5,990 bases of DNA, taken from NCBI GenBank assembly GCA_022361135.1, contig JAKSBM010000819.1, forward strand, positions 1 through 5,990, given 5' to 3'. Position numbers and translations under genes: made by a program. Position 1 is the first letter of the stretch. The number at the start of each line of letters is the position of its first letter. This DNA comes from Desulfobacterales bacterium. GTDB taxonomy: Bacteria > Desulfobacterota > Desulfobacteria > Desulfobacterales > Desulfobacteraceae. A model generated the notes under the pieces. It saw only the letters and a list, made by a program, of their open reading frames with translations. It searched no databases and was not told where the DNA came from. Below, piece by piece: positions 1-5,417 of the stretch.

Positions 1-817
1 CGATGATGCCCACGGCCACGGTAACATCGGTGGACAAGCCTAATTTTTCCGCCCATTCCCGGGAGAGGGTGCCCGCCGGGGTGGTGCTGGGGAAGGTGTC
101 GGTGAAAAGGGCCTCCTTTTCCAGGAGGGGATCCACTTTTCCAAGGAAGGCCCTTTCCGGCAGGCCGCCGAATTCCGGGTGCCACATGGCCTTGTGGCCT
201 GCGGCGCAGCGGCTTCGTTTCATGGCTTTGGGATCGGTGATCCCGGTGAGGACCCCGGTCATCCAGTCGCAATGCTCCATCCAGGATGCGGCATTCCGTC
301 GAATGTTTTCATTGGTGCGCAGGATGTGGAGCATTTTGGCCCAGAACCATTCCGAGGAATAGGTGCCACCGGAGTAGCGGGTGAAGTCGGTGCCCCCCCA
401 GCTTTTGGCGCAGTGGGTGATCTCTTCGGCCTCGGCCACGGCCGTGTGGTCCTTCCAGAGGATGAACATGGCGTCGGGATCTGCTTCAAATCCCGGGGTG
501 AGGGCCAGTGGGGTTCCCGTTGTATCCACGGCAACCGGGGTGGAACCGGTGGTGTCAACGGCAATTCCCCTGACCCGGGTGGCCACATCACTTCCTGCCT
601 GGGCCAGGGCCCGGGTCAGGGTGTCTTCCAGGCATTCCAGGTAATCCAGGGGGTGCTGGCGGAACTGATTTTTGGCCGGGTCGCAGAATGATTTTTTGGC
701 CCACCGGGGGTAGGGCGCCGATGCTTCGGCCAGAATGGTTCCATTTCGGCTGTCCACGATGATGGACCGCACCGAGTCGGTCCCGAAATCCACGCCAATA
801 ACTGCATTGTCCGTCAT
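1..817 (-). CDS. araB: Ribulokinase (AraB, FGGY kinase family), N-terminal 272 residues, truncated by window edge
   Basis: The product would phosphorylate L-ribulose (AraB enzymes also accept D-ribulose and some pentitols) to the 5-phosphate in the cytoplasm. I translated the minus strand from ATG 817-815, which has AAAGGG about 8 bases upstream. The protein opens with the FGGY phosphate-binding loop GVDFGTDSVR (residues 8-17), followed by the AraB-specific strings YPRW (36-39), NQFRQHPLDY (50-59), VDTTGSTP (87-94), ILWKDHTAVAEAEE (119-132), YSSEWFWAK (153-161), EHCDWMTGVLTG (181-192) and CAAGHKAMWH (204-213). These match from memory the E. coli AraB sequence almost block for block, so this is AraB rather than a generic FGGY kinase. 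Family members are about 550-570 residues. The second half, including the catalytic Asp and the ATP-binding domain, lies beyond base 1. It is divergent from the DeoR-type gene. Whether araA and araD follow cannot be seen. Confidence 0.92.
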   Translation of the reverse strand, partial: MTDNAVIGVDFGTDSVRSIIVDSRNGTILAEASAPYPRWAKKSFCDPAKNQFRQHPLDYLECLEDTLTRALAQAGSDVATRVRGIAVDTTGSTPVAVDTTGTPLALTPGFEADPDAMFILWKDHTAVAEAEEITHCAKSWGGTDFTRYSGGTYSSEWFWAKMLHILRTNENIRRNAASWMEHCDWMTGVLTGITDPKAMKRSRCAAGHKAMWHPEFGGLPERAFLGKVDPLLEKEALFTDTFPSTTPAGTLSREWAEKLGLSTDVTVAVGII

Positions 818-847
818 ATGTTCATCCCTTTGATGATTGGGTCTGGT

Positions 848-892
848 CCCCGGTCCTCCGGGGGCCGTTTTTGTTAAAAAGTGTGGCCCCCC
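848..892 (-). other. Two overlapping GC-rich hairpins in the araB leader
   Basis: Hairpin I pairs GGGGGCC (860-866) with GGCCCCC (885-891). It can be extended inward by TTTTT (868-872) against AAAAA (876-880), with asymmetric bulges. Hairpin II pairs CCCCGG (848-853) with CCGGGG (858-863) around a four-base loop. Bases 860-863 are needed by both, so the two stems exclude each other in the araB mRNA. Neither is followed by a U-run, so they are not ordinary terminators. The araB ribosome site (826-831) is 17 or more bases downstream. Confidence 0.5.
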
Positions 893-987
893 TTGTGTCC
901 GGGAACAAAGTCTGGTTTATTTTCGAGGTTTCCCAAAATATCCGGGAAGGGCCGTTGTCGTGGGCTCTTGGACTTCCGGATTTTGTT

Positions 988-1004
988 TGATTTATACCAA
1001 ATCA
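988..1004. promoter_or_regulatory. Palindrome overlapping the araB -10, candidate operator
   Basis: TGATTT (988-993) and AAATCA (999-1004) form a perfect 6-base inverted repeat around ATACC. The whole araB -10 hexamer (991-996) lies inside it, and it sits just upstream of the proposed deoR-family promoter. This is where a dimeric repressor could block both directions. Binding by the neighbouring DeoR-type protein is inference only. Part of the symmetry may simply come from the AT-rich -10. Confidence 0.4.
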
Positions 1005-1019
1005 GATTCAGTATTGCAA
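991..1019 (-). promoter_or_regulatory. Candidate sigma70-type promoter for araB
   Basis: Read on the minus strand, TTGCAA (1019-1014) is followed after exactly 17 bases by TATAAA (996-991). The -10 is preceded by TG one base upstream (TGGTATAAA), so it also fits the extended -10 class. Transcription would start near base 984, giving an araB leader of about 165-170 bases. This is the best promoter match in the divergent gap. The start site itself is inferred. Confidence 0.6.
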
Positions 1020-1024
1020 TTTGA

Positions 1025-1033
1025 TGGTAAAAT
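1025..1033 (+). promoter_or_regulatory. Candidate extended -10 promoter for the DeoR-family gene
   Basis: TGGTAAAAT fits the extended -10 pattern TGnTATAAT, with five of six bases matching in the hexamer (1028-1033). No good -35 is present 16-18 bases upstream, which extended -10 promoters tolerate. The start would fall near 1040, about 35 bases before the GTG. It overlaps the araB promoter back to back: the araB -35 is at 1014-1019. Confidence 0.4.
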
Positions 1034-1074
1034 GTTAAATAAATAACAAAATTTGCAGTTGGGAGGAAAATTAG

Positions 1075-1845
1075 GTGTCCAAAGCCAAGATTGAACGTAA
1101 GAAAAAAATGATCCAGATCCTGAAGGAGAAGCGGATGGTGTCCCTGTCCAAACTCTCCGGCATGCTGGGGGTGTCCAATATGACGGCCCGGCGCTATGCC
1201 GGTGAGATGGAAGACCAGATTGCCCTCATGGGATCCCATGTGATCTATCGGCTTGAAGATACCGAAACTCCCATGAAATATACCATTGACGAGGAAGAAG
1301 TCCGGAATCTGAACAAGAAAAAACAATTGGGTCGCCGGGCCGCCTCCTTCATTGAAGAGGGAGACGTGATCTTTGTGGATGCCGGCACCACCACACCCTT
1401 TTTGGCCGAGCAGGTCCCCGACGATGTTCGTTTCACCGCGGTCTGCTGCTCCCTCAACGTCTTCCTTATCCTGAATCAGAAAAAAAACTGCACCCTCATC
1501 CTCACCGGCGGAGAATTCCACGAAGGCACCCAGGTTTTTGCCAGCCGGGCCGCCCTGGACATCATCCGCAACATCCGCATTACCAAGGCCTTTATTTCCA
1601 CGGCCGGTATCAGTGAAAAGCTGGGGCTCACCTGTTTTAATCCCTATGAGACCGATTTGAAAAAAGAGGTGATTAAATATTCCCAGCACGTCTATGTGGT
1701 GGCCGACTCCACCAAGATGGACAGCGTCAAAATCGCCTATTTTGCCGACATTACCCAGGCCGATACCCTGGTCATTGACGGGGGAATCCGGGAAGAAGAT
1801 GAAAACTGGCTTGCCCAGGCCGGGCTGGATGTGGTAAAAGCCTGA
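1075..1845 (+). CDS. DeoR-family transcriptional regulator
   Basis: This 256-residue cytoplasmic regulator has the usual DeoR-family length and two-domain layout. I chose the GTG at 1075 because GGGAGG (1061-1066) sits 8 bases upstream; the next Met is at residue 12, inside the first helix. The N-terminal helix-turn-helix spans about residues 10-48 (ILKEKRMVSLSKLSGMLGVS, then NMTARRYAGEME). The C-terminal sugar-phosphate sensor domain has GDVIFVDAGTTTPFLAEQV (96-114), LTGG (143-146), the TAGISEKLGLT region (176-186) and VADSTK (209-214). DeoR-type proteins usually repress catabolic operons and release DNA when a phosphorylated sugar binds; that role is inferred here. The helix-turn-helix is atypical: the family's usual RRDL is RRYA, and no HGGA wing follows. 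Being divergent from araB and upstream of deoC, it probably controls both. Confidence 0.88.
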   Translation: MSKAKIERKKKMIQILKEKRMVSLSKLSGMLGVSNMTARRYAGEMEDQIALMGSHVIYRLEDTETPMKYTIDEEEVRNLNKKKQLGRRAASFIEEGDVIFVDAGTTTPFLAEQVPDDVRFTAVCCSLNVFLILNQKKNCTLILTGGEFHEGTQVFASRAALDIIRNIRITKAFISTAGISEKLGLTCFNPYETDLKKEVIKYSQHVYVVADSTKMDSVKIAYFADITQADTLVIDGGIREEDENWLAQAGLDVVKA

Positions 1846-1860
1846 ACTATTTGATATAAT
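1832..1860 (+). promoter_or_regulatory. Candidate promoter for deoC and the transport genes
   Basis: A perfect extended -10, TGATATAAT (1852-1860), starts seven bases after the regulator's stop codon. TGGTAA (1832-1837), a weak -35, lies 17 bases upstream of the hexamer. Transcription would begin near 1867 and leave a leader of roughly 187 bases before deoC. A weaker alternative lies closer to deoC: TTTACA (1975-1980), 17 bases, then TACTAA (1998-2003). Confidence 0.5.
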
Positions 1861-2053
1861 AATCTAATTTGTTGAACTCCGCTGCAAGCCCGTGAACCGG
1901 GCCTTTGCTCCCCGCACAACCCCCTGTAGAGCCCCCATTTGGTTAAATTTGTTCCCGATATTTTTTTAAAGCGGTTTACACTTGATTGGAGATCTGTTAC
2001 TAAGGCTCCAAAAAATTGTTATTATTTTCACAAAATCGAAAGAGAAAAAGATA
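1861..2053. other. Gap between regulator and deoC: leader region, no gene seen
   Basis: Apart from the hairpin at 1884-1908 and the alternative promoter at 1975-2003, this AT-richer stretch holds ATTTGGTTAAAT (1937-1948), an imperfect echo of the motif over the araB -10. It also holds an inverted repeat, TTGGAG (1986-1991) with CTCCAA (2006-2011). An in-frame TTG at 1982 could extend deoC by 24 residues. I rejected it because those residues are not aldolase-like and ATG 2054 has a purine-rich AGAGAAAAAG just upstream. Confidence 0.4.
1884..1908 (+). terminator. Weak hairpin after the regulator gene, possible terminator or attenuator
   Basis: GCCCG (1888-1892) pairs with CGGGC (1898-1902) around a five-base loop. 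The stem can be lengthened with bulges by GCAA (1884-1887) against TT and GC (1904-1908). Only three T bases follow, so termination would be inefficient. If the promoter at 1832-1860 is real, the hairpin lies in the deoC leader rather than simply ending the regulator transcript. Confidence 0.3.
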
Positions 2054-2737
2054 ATGAGTGAAGAAGTAAGCCGCAAGATGGTGTTGTCCATGATCGACCA
2101 CACCGTGCTGAAACCCCAGGCCACCCTGGATGAAATTACCACCCTCTGTGACGAGGCCGCAGCCCATGCATTCTGTTCGGTGTGCGTCAATTCCTGCCAC
2201 GTGGGATTCTGCCGGGAAAAATTGGCCGACACCGGGGTGAAGGTTTGCACGGTTGTGGGCTTTCCCCTGGGGGCCATGGATACCAAAGCCAAGGCCTTTG
2301 AGGCCGCCAATGCAGTGGCCCAGGGCGCCGACGAAGTGGACATGGTCATCAATGTGGGCTGGCTCAAATCCGGGCAGCTGGATGCGGTCAAGGCCGACAT
2401 CAAGGCCGTCCTGGATGCCTGTGGGTATGCTCTTCTCAAGGTGATCCTGGAAACCGGTCTGCTCACCGACGATGAAAAGGTGGCCTGTTGCGAGATCTGC
2501 CGGGATCTGGGTGTGGGCTTTGTGAAAACCTCCACCGGCTTCGGCCATGGGGGCGCCACCATTGAAGATGTGGCATTGATGAGAAAGACCGTTGGACCCG
2601 ATCTGGGCGTTAAAGCTTCGGGCGGGGTCCGGGATTTTGAATCTGCGGTAAAAATGATTGAGGCCGGTGCCAACCGGTTGGGAACAAGTTCTGGAGTCGC
2701 CATCGCCGAAGGTGAAACCGCATCCTCGGCGTATTAA
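2054..2737 (+). CDS. deoC: Deoxyribose-phosphate aldolase (DERA, class I)
   Basis: This 227-residue cytoplasmic TIM-barrel enzyme cleaves 2-deoxy-D-ribose 5-phosphate to glyceraldehyde 3-phosphate and acetaldehyde. The class I machinery is complete. The Schiff-base lysine is K158 in VKTSTGFG (equivalent to E. coli K167), the second lysine is K187 in VKASGGVR (K201), and the acid/base Asp is D96 in [10 protein letters not shown] (D102). The N-terminal IDHTVLKP (14-21) and VVGFPLG (67-73) are also typical. Length fits the short bacterial DERAs of about 220 residues. The chain ends in SSAY, and a C-terminal tyrosine is functionally important in E. coli DERA. It holds ten cysteines, with a cluster at 41, 44, 48 and 53 and three at 145, 146 and 149, which is high for this family. 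ATG 2054 has only a weak purine-rich ribosome site. It precedes the importer genes by 64 bases, probably in one transcript. Confidence 0.93.
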   Translation: MSEEVSRKMVLSMIDHTVLKPQATLDEITTLCDEAAAHAFCSVCVNSCHVGFCREKLADTGVKVCTVVGFPLGAMDTKAKAFEAANAVAQGADEVDMVINVGWLKSGQLDAVKADIKAVLDACGYALLKVILETGLLTDDEKVACCEICRDLGVGFVKTSTGFGHGGATIEDVALMRKTVGPDLGVKASGGVRDFESAVKMIEAGANRLGTSSGVAIAEGETASSAY

Positions 2738-2742
2738 GTACC

Positions 2743-2790
2743 GGTTTCCCGTGTGAAACCCATATAAAATAAAACGTATTGAATGTTTTA
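2743..2790 (+). other. Hairpins between deoC and the binding-protein gene
   Basis: GGTTTC (2743-2748) and GAAACC (2755-2760) form a 6-base stem with a six-base loop. TAAAAC (2770-2775) and GTTTTA (2785-2790) form a second, weaker stem ending one base into the AGGAG ribosome site (2790-2794). CGGTTTC (2742-2748) could instead pair with GAAACCG (2714-2720) inside the deoC end. There is no T-run after the first stem, so I do not call it a terminator. Such stems may protect or separate segments of an operon mRNA. Confidence 0.35.
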
Positions 2791-2801
2791 GGAGACAGAG
2801 A

Positions 2802-3842
2802 ATGAAGAAGTTGTTTGTAGCACTTACCCTGATGTTTTTTGCGGCCACTGCCTTTGCAGCCGGTCCCGTGGACACCTCCAAGGCCATGAAGGGCCTGTCC
2901 AAAAAAGATGTTAAGAAAGAGTTCGTCATTGCCACCGTGGTCAAGGTGGACGGGATCGCCTGGTTCGACAGAATGCGGGACGGTGTGAAACAATTCTCCA
3001 AGGAAACCGGCCACGATGCCTGGATGCTGGGTCCCAGCCAGGCCGACGCCGCTGCCCAGGTTCAGATTGTTGAAAACCTCATTGCCCAGGGTGTGGACGC
3101 CATCTGCGTGGTTCCCTTCTCCGTTGAAGCCCTGGAGCCGGTGCTGAAAAAAGCCCGTAAAAGAGGGATCGTGGTCATTGCCCATGAAGCCTCCAACCTG
3201 AAGAACGTGGACTACATCCTGGAAGCCTTTGACAACTTCGCCTATGGTGAAGAACTCATGCGCAACCTGGGCAAATACATGGGCGGCGAAGGCAAGTACA
3301 CCGCCACTGTAGGTTCCCTGACCTCCAAATCCCAGAACGAATGGATCGACGGTGCCGTCTCCTACCAGAAGGCCAATTTCCCCAAAATGGAATTGGTCAC
3401 CGAACGTCTGGAAACCTATGACGATGCCAACATCGACTACAACAAACTCAAGGAAGTTCTGGTTACCTATCCCGACCTCAAGGGACTCGTGGGCGGCGCC
3501 ATGCCCACCTCCGCCGGTGCGGGTAAACTCATCCTGGAAAAGGGCCTCAATGGTAAGGTCTTCTTCGCAGGTACCGGTCTGGTTTCCGTGGCCGGTGAAT
3601 ACCTGAAGCAGGGTTCCATCCAGTACATCCAGTTCTGGGATCCCGCCGTGGCCGGTTATGCCATGAACACCCTGGCTGCCATGGTTCTCTCCGGTAAAAA
3701 AGCCGAGATCAAGGACGGCCTGAACCTGGGCCTGGACGGCTACACCGCCATCGAAGCCAAGGATCCCAAAAAGCCCAACCTGTTCTACGGTGCCGGCTGG
3801 GTCGGTGTAACCAAAGAGAATATGGATAAATACAACTTCTAA
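2802..3842 (+). CDS. Periplasmic sugar-binding protein, LsrB/RhaS-like (Peripla_BP_4 type)
   Basis: This 346-residue protein is the ligand receptor of the ABC importer. AGGAG (2790-2794) lies 7 bases before ATG 2802. Residues 1-20 are a Sec signal peptide (MKK, a hydrophobic core, then ATAFA), with likely cleavage after A19. No lipobox cysteine is present, so it should be free in the periplasm, which implies a diderm. The mature chain has the two-lobed fold hallmarks: ATVVKVDGIAWFDRMRDG (44-61), QVQIVENLIAQGVDAICVVP (86-105), KKARKRGIVVIAHEAS (116-131), SKSQNEW (175-181) and QFWDPAVAGY (277-286). The end, TKENMDKYNF, closely resembles the end of E. coli LsrB (KENIGKYDF). Of the AI-2 contact residues I recall in LsrB, the Lys (K48) and Gln (Q178) are kept, one Asp is Glu (E129), and the others differ. 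I therefore expect a sugar or sugar-like ligand but not necessarily AI-2. Automatic annotation may call it an autoinducer-2-binding protein. Confidence 0.87.
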   Translation: MKKLFVALTLMFFAATAFAAGPVDTSKAMKGLSKKDVKKEFVIATVVKVDGIAWFDRMRDGVKQFSKETGHDAWMLGPSQADAAAQVQIVENLIAQGVDAICVVPFSVEALEPVLKKARKRGIVVIAHEASNLKNVDYILEAFDNFAYGEELMRNLGKYMGGEGKYTATVGSLTSKSQNEWIDGAVSYQKANFPKMELVTERLETYDDANIDYNKLKEVLVTYPDLKGLVGGAMPTSAGAGKLILEKGLNGKVFFAGTGLVSVAGEYLKQGSIQYIQFWDPAVAGYAMNTLAAMVLSGKKAEIKDGLNLGLDGYTAIEAKDPKKPNLFYGAGWVGVTKENMDKYNF

Positions 3843-3853
3843 TTCAGACCATG

Positions 3854-3885
3854 ACCCGCCCGGGGGATGCCCCGGGCGGGTTTTT
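3854..3885 (+). terminator. Strong intrinsic terminator between binding protein and ATPase genes
   Basis: ACCCGCCCGGGG (3854-3865) and CCCCGGGCGGGT (3870-3881) are perfectly complementary over 12 bases, with a GATG loop and a run of five T bases (3881-3885). It starts 12 bases after the binding-protein stop codon. No promoter is apparent between it and the ATPase start at 3917. Partial read-through would therefore give much more binding protein than ATPase and permease, as is common in binding-protein-dependent importers. Confidence 0.9.
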
Positions 3886-3916
3886 GCATTTTTACGGGGA
3901 GATTCGGGGAAACGAT

Positions 3917-5410
3917 ATGGCAAAGGACTTTTTGACCCTGAAAAACATACACAAGTATTTTTCAGGTGTGCATGCACTCAATGATCTGTCCATCTCCATT
4001 AAGGAGGGGGAAATCCACTGCCTGGCCGGGGAAAACGGTTCGGGCAAATCCACACTCATCAAGGTGATATCCGGGATATACCAGCCCGACGGCGGTGAAA
4101 TCTGGATCGACGGGGAGCAGCGCCATCCCCTGAATCCCATGACCGCCATTGATCTGGGCGTCCAGGTCATCTACCAGGATTTTTCCCTTTTCGGCAATCT
4201 CACCGTGGCCGAAAACCTGGCCTTGAACACCAATCTGCGCCAACGCAAAAAGCTGGTGAATTGGAAGGAAGTCCGCAGGACGGCCAAGGAGGCCATGGAC
4301 CGTCTCCAGATCGACATTGATCTGGATGCCGAGGTGTCCACTCTGCCCGTGGCCCAGAAGCAGCTCATTGCCATTGCCCGGGCCCTGATGTTCAATGCCA
4401 AACTCATCATCATGGACGAGCCCACCACGGCCCTGACCGGGAAAGAGGTCCAGGTCCTCTTTGACATCGTCCGTCAGATCCAGGCCAAGGGCATTGCCAT
4501 CCTTTTCGTTTCCCACAAGATGCGGGAGATGCAGGAAATTTCCCACCGCATCACCGTGATCCGCAACGGGGCCAAGGTGGCCGAAGGCCCCATTGATGAG
4601 TTTGACGAGAAAAAACTCACCTACCACATGACCGGCCAGGAAATCGAAACCGAACATTACCATTTCAGCCCGGACTTCTCCGAAACCCCTCGGCTGGAAT
4701 TGAAGAATTGGAGCACCGATGTGCTCAAGGATGTGAACCTTTCCATCCATAAAAAAGAGGTGGTGGGCATCACCGGCCTTTTGGGATCCGGCCGCACCGA
4801 CCTGGCCCTTTCCCTCTTTGGCATGAGCGAATCCCGGGGGGGCGCCGTGACCATCGACGGCCGCACCGTGGATTTGTCCACCATCCAGAATGCCATCGAC
4901 AACGGGGTGGCCTATGTTCCCGAGGATCGGCTCACCGAAGGCCGTTTCCTCACCCAGTCCATCAACCGGAACATCCAGGCCGCCACCTATGACAAATTTA
5001 AAAGGGGGATGATCCTGGATGCCAAGGGCGCCAAGGCCGCTGCCCAGGAGATGATCGAGGTCCTCTCCGTGGCCACCCCCAACGGGTCCAACCCCGTGAA
5101 CACCCTTTCCGGCGGAAACCAGCAGCGGGTGGTCATTGCCAAATGGCTGCTCACCGATGCCAACATCCTGATCATGAACGGTCCCACCGTGGGCGTGGAC
5201 GTGGGGTCCAAATCCGAGATCCACGCCAAGGCCCGCTCCCTGGCCCAGGAAGAGGACATGGCCGTGGTTATGATTTCCGACGATATCCTGGAGCTGGTCC
5301 AGAACTGCAACCGGATCATTGTCATGCACCGGGGGGAAGTGGTGAAGGAGATTCCCTCGGAGGCGGCCGATGAAAATGAGATTAATGCCCTGTTAAAGGA
5401 GCTTGTGTAG
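3917..5410 (+). CDS. Sugar ABC transporter ATPase with two nucleotide-binding domains (RbsA/LsrA/MglA type)
   Basis: This 497-residue protein powers import of the sugar held by the upstream binding protein; length and tandem layout fit the CUT2 family. I chose ATG 3917 because GGGGA (3906-3910) precedes it and LTLKNIHKYF begins the fold at once. Domain 1 has Walker A GENGSGKST (38-46), Q-loop YQD (86-88), a degenerate signature LPVAQKQ (143-149), Walker B LIIMDEPT (163-170) and switch H200. Domain 2 has a degenerate Walker A, GLLGSGRTD (287-295, Arg for Lys), a good signature LSGGNQQ (397-403), and a broken Walker B, ILIMNGPTVGVD (417-428), where the usual DE is NG. Its switch position reads SDD (454-456) instead of His. 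So one composite ATP site (Walker motifs of domain 1, signature of domain 2) should hydrolyse ATP and the other should not. The permease gene follows after 7 bases. Confidence 0.93.
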   Translation: MAKDFLTLKNIHKYFSGVHALNDLSISIKEGEIHCLAGENGSGKSTLIKVISGIYQPDGGEIWIDGEQRHPLNPMTAIDLGVQVIYQDFSLFGNLTVAENLALNTNLRQRKKLVNWKEVRRTAKEAMDRLQIDIDLDAEVSTLPVAQKQLIAIARALMFNAKLIIMDEPTTALTGKEVQVLFDIVRQIQAKGIAILFVSHKMREMQEISHRITVIRNGAKVAEGPIDEFDEKKLTYHMTGQEIETEHYHFSPDFSETPRLELKNWSTDVLKDVNLSIHKKEVVGITGLLGSGRTDLALSLFGMSESRGGAVTIDGRTVDLSTIQNAIDNGVAYVPEDRLTEGRFLTQSINRNIQAATYDKFKRGMILDAKGAKAAAQEMIEVLSVATPNGSNPVNTLSGGNQQRVVIAKWLLTDANILIMNGPTVGVDVGSKSEIHAKARSLAQEEDMAVVMISDDILELVQNCNRIIVMHRGEVVKEIPSEAADENEINALLKELV

Positions 5411-5417
5411 AAACGCC

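Noticed and set aside
3..691. Plus-strand open frames over the left end
   Set aside because: The minus strand encodes a continuous AraB sequence here; the plus-strand frames overlap each other and show no family resemblance.
898..948. Direct repeat TCCGGGAA (898-905 and 941-948) in the araB leader
   Set aside because: Only eight bases long in a CCGGG-rich region; two copies are expected by chance and no further copies are nearby.
874..1689. Minus-strand open frame spanning the regulator and the intergenic region
   Set aside because: It runs through the promoter region and opposite a recognisable DeoR-family gene, and its protein has no recognisable domain.
2763..2770. TATAAAAT before the binding-protein gene as a separate promoter
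   Set aside because: No -35-like hexamer lies 16-18 bases upstream (the sequence there is ACCGGT-like), and the -10 has no TG extension, so read-through from deoC is simpler.
2610..3977. Long minus-strand open frame (about 455 codons) opposite the binding-protein gene
   Set aside because: Its translation is a Gly/His/Phe/Val-rich shadow of a GCC-rich coding strand, shows no family motifs, and covers a well-supported gene that has a signal peptide and ribosome site.
3962..5329. Long minus-strand open frame (about 455 codons) opposite the ATPase gene
   Set aside because: Same compositional artefact; the plus strand encodes every ABC ATPase motif in order.
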